In this document: piece by piece, positions 8,940 to 17,264 of the stretch
Numbering within the stretch: the first letter of the stretch is position 1
Layout: every line of letters begins with the position of its first letter
Source of the DNA: Massilia norwichensis
Lineage (GTDB): Bacteria > Pseudomonadota > Gammaproteobacteria > Burkholderiales > Burkholderiaceae_D
Assembly (NCBI RefSeq): GCF_024753245.1
Contig: NZ_JANUGX010000016.1
Coordinates: 1 to 64,000 of the forward strand
DNA length: 64,000 nucleotides
Direction of reading: 5' to 3'
Made by a program: the position numbers and the translations under genes
The notes under the pieces: generated by a model
The model's database searches: none
What the model was told of the DNA's origin: nothing
Seen by the model: only the letters and a program-made list of their open reading frames with translations

Positions 8940-9977
8940 TCAAGCAGGCTCGATTTCGTCGAGCGGCCAGCGCGGACGCACATTGAAACCATAATCGTGC
9001 GTGGCCGCCGCCGGGTTGCGCTCCAGGCGCAAAGCGCCGGCGAAAGCGATCATGGCGCCGTTGTCGGTGCAGAATTCAAGTTCCGGGTAGTAGACCTTGA
9101 AGCGCTTTTTCGCCGCCGCGGCGTTCAGCGATTCGCGCAGCTGGCGGTTGGCGCCGACACCGCCGGCGATCACCAGGCGCTTCAGGCCGGTATGCTTGAG
9201 CGCCGACACGCACTTCGCGGTCAGCACGTCGACGATCGCATCGACGAAGCCGCGCGCGATGTTGGCCTTGTCCTGCTCGCAGATGTTGGCGATGTCGGCA
9301 CCGCTGTTCTTCACCACCGTCAGCACGGCCGTCTTCAGGCCCGAGAAGCTGAAGTTGAAATCCTTCGAGTGCAGCATCGGACGCGGCAGCTTGTAGGCTT
9401 CCGGATCGCCGAACTCGGCCAGGCGCGAAATCGCCGGGCCACCCGGATAGCCGAGGCCCAGCAGCTTGGCCGACTTGTCGAAGGCTTCGCCGGCGGCATC
9501 GTCGAGGGTTTCGCCGAGCAGGGTGTAGCGGCCGACGCCGTCGACCCGCATCAGCTGCGTATGACCGCCCGAGACCAGCAGCGCGATGAAGGGGAATTCC
9601 GGGCGCTCGCTGGCCAGCAGCGGCGACAGCAGATGGCCTTCGAGGTGGTGCACGCCGAGCACGGGTTTGTCGAGCGCGAGCGCCAGGCTGCAGGCGACCG
9701 AGGAGCCGACCAGCAGCGCGCCGGCCAGGCCCGGACCCTGGGTGTAGGCGATGGCGTCGATGCGTTCCTTCGGCAGATCGGCCTTGGCCAGCACCTGTTC
9801 GAGCAGCGGCAGGGCGCGGCGGATGTGGTCGCGCGAGGCGAGTTCCGGCACCACGCCGCCATACTCCTCGTGCATCGCGACCTGCGAGTGCAGGGCATGG
9901 GACAGCAGCCCGCGCTCCGTATCGTACAGAGCGAGGCCGGTTTCATCGCAGGAGGATTCGACGCCGAGGACTATCAT
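8940..9977 (-). CDS. tsaD: tRNA N6-adenosine threonylcarbamoyltransferase TsaD
   Basis: Catalytic subunit that transfers threonylcarbamoyl to A37 of ANN-decoding tRNAs, working with TsaB, TsaC and TsaE. It has 345 residues, normal length. Seen: the ASKHA N-terminus [25 protein letters not shown], the metal-binding histidines 111 and 115 in [38 protein letters not shown] and the [10 protein letters not shown] terminal motif. In many gammaproteobacteria this gene is divergent from rpsU-dnaG-rpoD. Here that cluster lies 8.6 kb away, with several genes between. Confidence 0.98.
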   Translation of the reverse strand: MIVLGVESSCDETGLALYDTERGLLSHALHSQVAMHEEYGGVVPELASRDHIRRALPLLEQVLAKADLPKERIDAIAYTQGPGLAGALLVGSSVACSLALALDKPVLGVHHLEGHLLSPLLASERPEFPFIALLVSGGHTQLMRVDGVGRYTLLGETLDDAAGEAFDKSAKLLGLGYPGGPAISRLAEFGDPEAYKLPRPMLHSKDFNFSFSGLKTAVLTVVKNSGADIANICEQDKANIARGFVDAIVDVLTAKCVSALKHTGLKRLVIAGGVGANRQLRESLNAAAAKKRFKVYYPELEFCTDNGAMIAFAGALRLERNPAAATHDYGFNVRPRWPLDEIEPA

Positions 9978-10017
9978 GGGAAGAGCGGAAGAGGGAAAGC
10001 AGAATCCGCTATTGTAA

Positions 10018-10097
10018 CGTAGGGTGGACTCTCCGAGCTCACGCAGGTGCTGGCGTCATGCGAACGCCACGCGTGGGCACGGCGTGCCCACCCTACG
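10018..10097. repeat. CGTAGGGTGG inverted-repeat element
   Basis: CGTAGGGTGG at 10018-10027 pairs with CCACCCTACG ending at 10097. Inside lies a second palindrome, GTGGGCACGGCGTGCCCAC, at 10074-10092. The element fills the space between the tsaD start and the DAHP synthase stop. It resembles dispersed extragenic repeats seen in other betaproteobacteria. Confidence 0.7.
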
Positions 10098-10099
10098 GA

Positions 10100-11161
10100 T
10101 TACGGGCGCTGCAACAGCTCTTTGTGCGCATTACGCAGCATCGCCTCGGTATCTTCCCAGCCGATGCAGCCATCCGTCACCGAGCAGCCGTACTTCAGCT
10201 GCGACAGGTCGGCGGGAATCGGCTGGTTGCCGCTGACGATGTTCGATTCGATCATCACGCCCACCAGCGACTGGTTGCCATGCCGGATCTGCTGGATCAC
10301 GTCCGACATCACCAGCGGCTGCAGTTCCGGCTTCTTGTAGCTGTTGGCGTGCGAGCAGTCGACCACCAGGTTGGCCGGCAGCTTGGCCTTCTTCAGCGCC
10401 TGCTCGGCAATGGTCACCGACACCGAATCGTAGTTCGGACGGCCGCCGCCGCCGCGCAGCACCACGTGGCCATAGGCATTGCCGCTGGTGCGCACGATCG
10501 ACACGCCGCCTTTCTCGTTGATGCCGAGGAAGGAGTGCGGGCTGGACGAGGACAGCACGGCATTGATCGCGATCTCGACGTCGCCGTCGGTGCCGTTCTT
10601 GAAGCCGACCGGCGTCGACAGGCCCGACGACATCTCGCGGTGGGTCTGGGATTCGGTGGTCCTGGCGCCGATGGCGGTCCAGGCGATCAGATCGCCCAGG
10701 TATTGCGGCGAGATCGGGTCGAGCGCCTCGGTGGCGGTCGGCAGGCCGAGTTCGCAGACGTCCAGCAGGAACTGGCGGGCGCGCTCCATGCCGACGTCGA
10801 CGCGGAAGGAGTCGTCCATGAACGGATCGTTGATATAGCCCTTCCAGCCGGTGGTGGTACGCGGCTTTTCGAAGTACACGCGCATCACCAGCACCATGGT
10901 GTCCGCCACCTCGGCCTGCAGCGCCTTCAGGCGGCGCGCATAATCGAGACCGGCGACCGGATCGTGGATCGAGCAGGGGCCGACCACCACGAACAGGCGC
11001 TTGTCCTTGCGGTCGAGGATATTGCGCAGCGTCTCGCGGCCCTTCATCACCGTGGTGAAGGCCAGGTCGGTCAGCGGCAGTTTCTGGTGCAGCTCGACCG
11101 GCGATGGCATGGTCGCGAACGAGGTAACGTTGGTATTTTCGATATCGGGCGTGATCAGCAT
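10100..11161 (-). CDS. aroG: 3-deoxy-7-phosphoheptulonate synthase, class I
   Basis: First enzyme of the shikimate pathway: condenses phosphoenolpyruvate and erythrose-4-phosphate to DAHP. It has 353 residues, the normal class I length. Motifs: VVVGPCSIHD, RVYFEKPRTTTGWKG, GARTTESQTHREM, VGFKNGTDG, LRGGGGRPNYDS, LVVDCSHANS, and the C-terminal TDGCIGWEDTE. The N-terminal extension typical of feedback-regulated isozymes is present, but the effector amino acid (Phe, Tyr or Trp) cannot be assigned. Its stop codon borders the 10018-10097 repeat. It is divergent from ybiB with 143 bases between starts. Confidence 0.95.
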   Translation of the reverse strand: MLITPDIENTNVTSFATMPSPVELHQKLPLTDLAFTTVMKGRETLRNILDRKDKRLFVVVGPCSIHDPVAGLDYARRLKALQAEVADTMVLVMRVYFEKPRTTTGWKGYINDPFMDDSFRVDVGMERARQFLLDVCELGLPTATEALDPISPQYLGDLIAWTAIGARTTESQTHREMSSGLSTPVGFKNGTDGDVEIAINAVLSSSSPHSFLGINEKGGVSIVRTSGNAYGHVVLRGGGGRPNYDSVSVTIAEQALKKAKLPANLVVDCSHANSYKKPELQPLVMSDVIQQIRHGNQSLVGVMIESNIVSGNQPIPADLSQLKYGCSVTDGCIGWEDTEAMLRNAHKELLQRP

Positions 11162-11304
11162 GGCTAGGCGTTTTTCCGGGCGTTGTTGTCGTTGGAAGAG
11201 GACCAGTCTAGCCGGAAATCACGGATGTTGCAGCGCAATGTGCCAAAAAATGCCGCGCCGTGATGCATACACGACAAGGGCCAGGCCGATGGTATCCTAG
11301 CGCC

Positions 11305-12282
11305 ATGCAGACCACACCCGCACCAAATACCGAAGCCTTCCCCGCCGCCCGCTTCATCAAGGAGATCGGCCGCGGCGTGAAGGGCGCGCGCAGCATGTCG
11401 CGCGAAGATGCTGGAAACCTCTACGGCGCCATGCTGGACGGCCGCGTATCCGACCTCGAACTGGGCGGCATCCTGCTGGCCATGCGCATCAAGGGCGAAT
11501 CGGTGGACGAGATTGCCGGCTTCATGGATGCGGCGGAAGCCTCGTTCGCGCCGCTGCCGATGCCGGCTGGCCCCTACGCGCCGGTGCTCATCCCCAGCTA
11601 CAACGGTGCGCGCAAGCTGGCCAACCTGACGCCGCTGCTGGCCCTGCTGCTGGCACGCGAGGGTGTGCCGGTGCTGATCCATGGCGTGCAGCAGGACCCG
11701 GGACGCGTCACCACCGCCGAGATCCTGGCCGAGATGGGCATTGGGCCGGTCGCCAGCACCGCCGACATGCTCGATGCCTTCGCCGACCGCAAGCCCTGTT
11801 TCATGCCCATCGCCACGCTGGCGCCGCGGCTGGCGCACCAGCTGTCGCTGCGCCGCATCCTCGGAGTGCGCAACTCGACGCACACCCTGGTCAAGATCCT
11901 GCAGCCCTTCGAGGGGCCGGCACTACGTCTGGTGTCCTACACCCACCCCGAATACCTGACGATGCTGAGCGACTACTTCAGGACCGCCGCCCCGCCTGAA
12001 CGCGGCGATGCCTTCCTGATGCGCGGCACCGAAGGCGAGACGGTGGCGAACGCCAACCGCGCCCAGCAGATCGACTGGTTCCATGCCGGCGAACAGAGCC
12101 TGCTGGCCGAACGCGATGCCCCGACCGATGCGCTGGCGCCGGCCCCGGAAGGCCGCGATGCCCCCGCCACCGCCGACTGGATCCTGCGCGCCCTGCGCGG
12201 CGAACAGCCGGTGCCGCCCCCAATCGCGGCCCAGGTGGCGCACTGCCTGCGCGTGGCCGCAGCGATGCGTAGCAGGGCTTGA
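11305..12282 (+). CDS. ybiB: YbiB/TrpD2-family DNA-binding protein
   Basis: Homologue of anthranilate phosphoribosyltransferase without that activity; E. coli YbiB (TrpD2) binds nucleic acid. It has 325 residues from the ATG at 11305; an upstream in-frame ATG at 11260 would add 15 poorly plausible residues. Seen: the glycosyltransferase family 3 N-terminal helical domain (SMSREDAGNLYGAMLDGRVSDLELGG) and the GVPVLIHGVQQDPGRVTTAE segment in place of the TrpD phosphate loop. Also LGVRNSTHTLVKILQPF, typical of this family. It stands alone between the DAHP synthase gene (divergent) and the chaperone-usher-like locus. Confidence 0.85.
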   Translation: MQTTPAPNTEAFPAARFIKEIGRGVKGARSMSREDAGNLYGAMLDGRVSDLELGGILLAMRIKGESVDEIAGFMDAAEASFAPLPMPAGPYAPVLIPSYNGARKLANLTPLLALLLAREGVPVLIHGVQQDPGRVTTAEILAEMGIGPVASTADMLDAFADRKPCFMPIATLAPRLAHQLSLRRILGVRNSTHTLVKILQPFEGPALRLVSYTHPEYLTMLSDYFRTAAPPERGDAFLMRGTEGETVANANRAQQIDWFHAGEQSLLAERDAPTDALAPAPEGRDAPATADWILRALRGEQPVPPPIAAQVAHCLRVAAAMRSRA

Positions 12283-12669
12283 ATCCTGTCGGCAAGGGCA
12301 CTAGTGTTGCGTCCGTGCCCGGTTCGACTATCCAAAATCGTTATTTGAGATGCATCAAATACGCCGTGGCTGAGACATAAGCGCCCAAAACTGGCGTTAA
12401 TTTCTTCCATCTCATCCCGTTCCTCTTCAATTTGCAAACAGCGTATTGCTACGCCTTTGCGTCGCGCCTCTTCGATGTAACAAATCCCGCGAACCATGTC
12501 ATGTGGGACGGATTTTCTGACAAAAAATTTGCTGAAAGTCCGTCATGGCCGCCGTAAGATGATCTTGCATCATGGAAAAAATGCAGCAGAAGGCCGTGGA
12601 TTTGCTTGCATATGGAAACCTTGGCTGGCTGCGCTTCTTCGTGAATACCCACTTGAAAGAAGAGAACCA
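12283..12669. other. 387-base gene-free region upstream of the DUF4402 operon
   Basis: Noticeably AT-richer than its surroundings, with no open frame that resembles a gene. It presumably holds the promoter and leader of the DUF4402/chaperone/usher operon. A small imperfect palindrome around ATGATCTTGCATCAT (12560-12574) lies about 100 bases before the first start codon. No clear -35/-10 pair could be assigned. Confidence 0.45.
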
Positions 12670-13197
12670 ATGAGCAAGCAATCGCGTATCACCCTGGTGG
12701 CGGCCCTGGCCGCCGTTGGCCTGGCTCTGCCGGGCGCGAGCATGGCGGCCAGCGCCACGGCAACTTCGAGCAGCACCGTCGTCACGCCGATCACCATCAC
12801 CAAGAGCGCTGATCTGGCGTTCGGTAAATTCGCTGCCGGTGCGGCCGCCGCCGGCACCGTCACCGTCAGCACCAGCGGCGCGCGCACCGTCGATGGCGGC
12901 GTGGTGGCGATGAGCAGCACCACCAGCGCGGCCAGGTTCGACGTGGGCGGCGAAGCCGGTGCGACCTATTCGATCACGCTGTCCGGCCCGACCGAGCTGA
13001 GCTCGGGCTCCGACACCATGGCCTTCAGCCCCGTGAGCGACCTGACCGGCGCCAACACCATCTCGGGCACGGTGACCAGCGGCACCCTGACCGCCGGCAC
13101 GCAGTCGATCTACGTCGGCGGCGTGTTGACCGTGAGCGCGAACCAGGCTGCCGGGACCTACAGCGGTTCCGTGACCGCTTCGGTCGACTACAACTGA
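12670..13197 (+). CDS. DUF4402 domain protein, probable secreted pilus-like subunit 1
   Basis: Exported protein of 175 residues. The N-terminal signal peptide (SRITLVAALAAVGLALPGASMAA) is cut near residue 27. The rest is a Ser/Thr/Gly/Ala-rich beta domain with the DUF4402 hallmarks: LAFGKFAAGAAAAGTVTVSTSGART near its start, the central FDVGGEAGATYSITLS and the terminal AAGTYSGSVTASVDYN strand. I took the ATG at 12670 (after AGAGAACCA) because it starts the signal peptide. It is the first of four co-oriented genes with a chaperone and an usher-like protein, so I infer that it is a surface-exported subunit. Abundance relative to the next subunit is unknown. Confidence 0.85.
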   Translation: MSKQSRITLVAALAAVGLALPGASMAASATATSSSTVVTPITITKSADLAFGKFAAGAAAAGTVTVSTSGARTVDGGVVAMSSTTSAARFDVGGEAGATYSITLSGPTELSSGSDTMAFSPVSDLTGANTISGTVTSGTLTAGTQSIYVGGVLTVSANQAAGTYSGSVTASVDYN

Positions 13198-13220
13198 ACG
13201 AGAGGGGAGCGCTTCCGTCC

Positions 13221-13721
13221 TTGGCCGGCATGTTCGCGCATCGCGCCTTCGCCTTGCGGACCGGCGGCCTGGCCATGGCCGCCTGCCTGCTGCCGGCGGC
13301 GCCGGGCGCGTCGGCCCAGCAGGTCGTGCTCACCGCCTCGCGTTCGCTCGATTTCGGGCGCTTCATTGCCCGCAGCGGCGGCACCATCACGGTCAGCCCG
13401 AGCGGCGCGCGCAGCAGTACGGGGGCCGTCATCCTGCTGAATTCGTCGAGCGCCGGGCCGGCCGTCTTCAATGTCGGCACGAGCAATGGCGGCGTCTCCA
13501 ACAAGGCAGTGGCGATCACGCTGCCGGCAAACAGCAGCATCCGCATGACCAGCGCCACCGGCAGCATGCCGCTGAGTGCTTTCGTCACGTCCCCCGCAAC
13601 GATCCTGATGGTCCCGGCCAGCGGCGTGACGCTGTCGGTGGGCGCGACCATGACAGTCGCCGCCGGTCAGCCGCGCGGCAATTACACGGGATCGATCCCG
13701 CTCATCGTCAACTTTCAGTAG
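13221..13721 (+). CDS. DUF4402 domain protein, probable secreted pilus-like subunit 2
   Basis: Paralogue of the preceding gene, 166 residues from TTG at 13221 (ATG at 13230 is an alternative giving 163). Signal peptide through about APGASAQQ. It shares the pattern LDFGRFIARSGGTITVSPSGAR, then FNVGTSNGG, and ends in the strand PRGNYTGSIPLIVNFQ. The terminal beta strand matches the layout of subunits that donate or receive a strand with a periplasmic chaperone, but this is inference. It lies 23 bases after subunit 1 and 11 bases before the chaperone gene, in the same operon. Confidence 0.82.
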   Translation: MAGMFAHRAFALRTGGLAMAACLLPAAPGASAQQVVLTASRSLDFGRFIARSGGTITVSPSGARSSTGAVILLNSSSAGPAVFNVGTSNGGVSNKAVAITLPANSSIRMTSATGSMPLSAFVTSPATILMVPASGVTLSVGATMTVAAGQPRGNYTGSIPLIVNFQ

Positions 13722-13732
13722 AAGCAGATCAC

Positions 13733-14578
13733 ATGGCATTCTCCGCGTTGGCAATCCGCCGTCCCATCCTGCTGGCTGGTCTCCTGTTTCTCGCCCAATC
13801 TCTCGCCCAATCGGCCTGGGCCGAGCTGATGCTGCACCCGACCCGTCTGGTGTTCGACAAGAACCAGCGCGCCGCGCAGATCGAGTTGATCAACAACGGC
13901 AGCACCCCTGCAACCTACCGCATCTCCCTGCTCAACCGCCGGATGCTTGAAAACGGCCAGTTCGAAGCCATCGAGACCCCGGCGCCGGGCGAACAGTTTG
14001 CCGATCCGATGCTGCGTTACTCGCCGCGCCAGATCACGCTGCGGCCGGGCAGCGCCCAGACCGTGCGGGTGATGCTGAGGAAGCCCGCCGAACTGGCGGA
14101 CGGCGAGTACCGCTCGCACCTGCAGTTCGAACGCCTGCCCGAAGCCGAAGGCAGCACCAGCATCGAGAGCCAGGCCGGCGGCAAGGACATCGGCGTGGTG
14201 CTGAACACCCTGATCGGCGCCTCGGTGCCGGTGATCGTCCGCCATGGCGCGACCGCGGCGACGGTGCGCCTGTCCGGGCTGGCGCTGGCGCGCGAGGGCA
14301 AGCAGCCTGTCCTGGCGCTGCAGTTCGACCGCGAGGGCAGCAGCTCGGTCTACGGCGACCTGGCCGTCAGCTTCACGCCGCGCGGCGGCAAACCGCAACA
14401 GCTGGCGCTGGTCGGCGGCATCGCGGTGTACACGCCGAACCGGAGCCGCAAGGCGGCGGTGCCGCTGCAGGTCCCGAGCGGGAACGCGCTGGCGCACGGC
14501 ACCATCGAGGCAAGCTACCGCGACCGCCCGGAAGCCGGCGGCAAGGTCCTGGCCCAGGCCACCCTCGAACTTCCCTGA
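13733..14578 (+). CDS. Fimbrial-type periplasmic chaperone
   Basis: PapD-like chaperone of 281 residues with a signal peptide (LAGLLFLAQSLAQSAWA). Two immunoglobulin-like domains are expected. The first strand region ELMLHPTRLVFDKNQRAAQIELIN and the G1-like YSPRQITLRPGSAQTVRVMLRKP are characteristic. It would hold subunits in the periplasm and hand them to the usher. It sits between the DUF4402 genes and the usher gene, 4 bases before the usher start. It is somewhat longer than classical PapD chaperones, as is common for non-classical families. Confidence 0.88.
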   Translation: MAFSALAIRRPILLAGLLFLAQSLAQSAWAELMLHPTRLVFDKNQRAAQIELINNGSTPATYRISLLNRRMLENGQFEAIETPAPGEQFADPMLRYSPRQITLRPGSAQTVRVMLRKPAELADGEYRSHLQFERLPEAEGSTSIESQAGGKDIGVVLNTLIGASVPVIVRHGATAATVRLSGLALAREGKQPVLALQFDREGSSSVYGDLAVSFTPRGGKPQQLALVGGIAVYTPNRSRKAAVPLQVPSGNALAHGTIEASYRDRPEAGGKVLAQATLELP

Positions 14579-14582
14579 GTGG

Positions 14583-17219
14583 ATGCGCGCGGCCGGGACG
14601 CTTGCGCTGGCGCTGCTGTTTGCGGCCCTCGCGGCGCCGGCGGCTGCCCATGCGGCGGCGCCCGTGGCGTCACGTCCCGCCCCAGGCCCTGAATCGAACC
14701 TGCTGCTGTTCGAAGTCCGGCTCGGCGACCAGGTGCTCAGCGACGCCGTCAGCGCCTACCAGATCGGCAAGGACATCTATCTGCCGCTGGGCGAGATGGC
14801 GCGCCTGCTGACCCTGGCCATCCGAATCGCGCCGGGCGAGGGCAAGGCCAGCGGCTATATATTGACCGAGGAGCGCGGCTTCAGCCTCGACGTGCCGGCG
14901 GGTGCGATCGGCATCGCCGGCAGGCAGGAAGCGCTGGACCGCGCGCAGGTCAAGCTGGAGGACGACGAGATCTATGTGGCCAGCCGGCTGCTGGCGACCT
15001 GGCTGCCGGTCGACCTCGACGTCGACATGCCCAGCCTGACGGTCAAGGTGCGTCCGCGCGAACAGCTGCCGCTGCAGGCGCGGCTCGCAAGGCGCGAACG
15101 CGGCCAGCAATCCGGCCGCGGCGGCGGCGCCATCGACCCCGGCTACCCGCGCCTGGCCATACCTTACCGGCTGGTCGATGTGCCCTTCATCGACCAGACC
15201 GCGAGCCTGTCGGTGGCGCGCGCCGGCGCCCGCCGCGAGGCCGAGTCGAGCTACACCGGCTATCTCACCACCGACCTGCTGGGCCTGGAGGCGGCGCTGT
15301 ACGCCAGCTACAACCGGCGCGACCCGAATGCCGGCCTGCGCCTGACCCTGGGCCGCAACGATCCGGGCGCCGGCCTGCTCGGACCGCTGCATGCGCGCAG
15401 CGCCCTGGTCGGCAGCGTGCCGGTCCAGGGCGTCGCCAACATCTCGGCCAACAGCGCGACCGGCAACGGCCTGACTCTCAGCAACCGCCCGCTGGACCAG
15501 CCGACCCGCTTCGACAGCCACAGCCTGCAGGGCGACCTGCCGCCGGGCTGGGACGTCGAGCTGTACTACAACGATGCGCTGGTCGGCTTCCAGCAGTCGC
15601 GCCCGGACGGCAAGTACAGCTTCGACGACCAGCCGCTGGTGTACGGCCCCAACGAATTCCGCCTGGTGTTCCACGGCCCGCTCGGCCAGCTGCGGGTGGA
15701 GCGCCAGAGCTTCCTGCTGGAGCAGTCGGCGGTGCCGCGCGCTACGGTCTACTACGATGTCGCCGCGCACCGCGACGCGTTCGGGCGCGAGCGCGCGCTG
15801 GCCCAGGTGGAGTGGGGCGTGAACGAACACCTGAGCGCCAGCGCCGGCGTGCTGCGCATCCCCTTGCTGCAGGACGAGCAGCGCTACACCACGCTCGGGC
15901 TGCGCGGCTATCTGCAGTCCTTCATCCTGAGCGGCGATATCGCCCAGCAAAGCGGCGGCGGCAGGATGGCGCAACTGGGCCTCAAGACCCGGCTGGGGAA
16001 CGTGTCGCTGGCGGCCAGCCGGACCAGGCTGGACGACTTCAGCAGCGAATACTTCCTGCCGAGCTTCGATCCGGTGCGCACGCGCGACGAGCTGCGCGCG
16101 GATGGCACGCTGATGGGCGCGCTGGGCAGGGACACGACGATGGTGTTCCCGCTGTCCCTGCAAGTGCGCCGCGACGCGCTGGCTTCCGGCGAGCGCAATA
16201 TCGAAGTGCAGGGCCGGATATCGGCCTACGGCGCCGGCCTGGCCGTCAGCAACACGCTGCGCTGGCAAACGCTGGGCGGGCGCAGCACGGCCGATGGCCA
16301 GCTGCAGCTCAGCCGCCGCGTCGCGGGGATCGGCCTGAGCGGCCAATTGCAGTACCTGATCAAGCCGCGGGCGGAACTGGGCAGCGTGGCGCTGGCGGCC
16401 GACCGCTATTTCGCCGATGGCTATGTCGGCAACCTCGGCTGGATGCACAGCTTCGGCCATGGACCGAACCGCATGACGGCCTCGCTGAACAAGAGCCTCG
16501 GCAGCTTTGGGCTGGGCCTGAGCGCCTTCTACGGCAACAGCCGCGACTACGGCGCCGGCATCCAGCTGTTCATGGCGATGGGACTGGAGCCGCGCAGCGC
16601 GCGCGTGCTGACCGATGCGCAGCCGATGGCGAATACCGGCGGCGTCTCGGTGCGGGTCTTCCTCGACAAGAACCAGAACGGCGCGATGGACCCCGAAGAT
16701 GAGCCGATCCGCGGCGCCGGCTTTACCGTCAACGGCGGCGGCCACCTGAGCCGCACCGACGCCGCCGGCATCGCCTACCTCGGGCGCCTGCCGGCCAACC
16801 GCTACGTCGACATCGCCCTCGACCCGGACACGCTCGAGGACCCGCAATGGCAGCCGCGGCAGAAGGGCGTGCGCATCGTGCCGCGGCCGGGCAAGGTGGC
16901 GGCGCTCGATTTCGCGGTCGGCATGACGGGCGAGATCGACGGCACCACGTATTTGATCGGCAAGGGCGGCAAGCGCCCGATCGGCGACCTCAACCTGGAG
17001 CTGGTGGATAGTACGCGCAAGGTGGTCGCCAGCATGCGCAGCGCCGCCGACGGCTATTACGTCATCACCGGGATCTTCCCCGGCGAGTACCTGCTGCGCA
17101 TCGAACCGGCCCAGCTCAAGCGCCTGGGGCTGAGCGACACCGGCATGCACCTGGTGACCATCAATCAGGAGGGCAATGTGTTGAACGGCCGCGATTTCTA
17201 CGTGCAGGGAGGCGAGTAG
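14583..17219 (+). CDS. Usher-like outer-membrane assembly protein with C-terminal SdrD-B/carboxypeptidase-regulatory domains
   Basis: Large exported protein, 878 residues, with a signal peptide (LALALLFAALAAPAAAHAAA). The N-terminal region (LLLFEVRLGDQVLSDAVSAYQIG, DIYLPLGEMARLL) resembles usher N-domains. A long beta-strand-rich middle (about 200-680) contains usher-type blocks: LPPGWDVELYYNDALVG, YGPNEFRLVFHGPLG and TVYYDVAAHRDAFGRE. The C-terminus carries a calcium-binding-like loop, DKNQNGAMDPEDE, in an SdrD-B-like repeat and then a carboxypeptidase-regulatory-like fold (DGYYVITGIFPGEYLLRIEP). The start ATG at 14583 follows the chaperone stop by 4 bases. It should thread DUF4402 subunits through the outer membrane. 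It differs from FimD/PapC by its C-terminal domains, so it belongs to a divergent usher group. Confidence 0.85.
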   Translation: MRAAGTLALALLFAALAAPAAAHAAAPVASRPAPGPESNLLLFEVRLGDQVLSDAVSAYQIGKDIYLPLGEMARLLTLAIRIAPGEGKASGYILTEERGFSLDVPAGAIGIAGRQEALDRAQVKLEDDEIYVASRLLATWLPVDLDVDMPSLTVKVRPREQLPLQARLARRERGQQSGRGGGAIDPGYPRLAIPYRLVDVPFIDQTASLSVARAGARREAESSYTGYLTTDLLGLEAALYASYNRRDPNAGLRLTLGRNDPGAGLLGPLHARSALVGSVPVQGVANISANSATGNGLTLSNRPLDQPTRFDSHSLQGDLPPGWDVELYYNDALVGFQQSRPDGKYSFDDQPLVYGPNEFRLVFHGPLGQLRVERQSFLLEQSAVPRATVYYDVAAHRDAFGRERALAQVEWGVNEHLSASAGVLRIPLLQDEQRYTTLGLRGYLQSFILSGDIAQQSGGGRMAQLGLKTRLGNVSLAASRTRLDDFSSEYFLPSFDPVRTRDELRADGTLMGALGRDTTMVFPLSLQVRRDALASGERNIEVQGRISAYGAGLAVSNTLRWQTLGGRSTADGQLQLSRRVAGIGLSGQLQYLIKPRAELGSVALAADRYFADGYVGNLGWMHSFGHGPNRMTASLNKSLGSFGLGLSAFYGNSRDYGAGIQLFMAMGLEPRSARVLTDAQPMANTGGVSVRVFLDKNQNGAMDPEDEPIRGAGFTVNGGGHLSRTDAAGIAYLGRLPANRYVDIALDPDTLEDPQWQPRQKGVRIVPRPGKVAALDFAVGMTGEIDGTTYLIGKGGKRPIGDLNLELVDSTRKVVASMRSAADGYYVITGIFPGEYLLRIEPAQLKRLGLSDTGMHLVTINQEGNVLNGRDFYVQGGE

Positions 17220-17264
17220 GCGCGCTACAATCTCGTCCTTTGTGCGCTGCAAAAGGTGGGTGGG

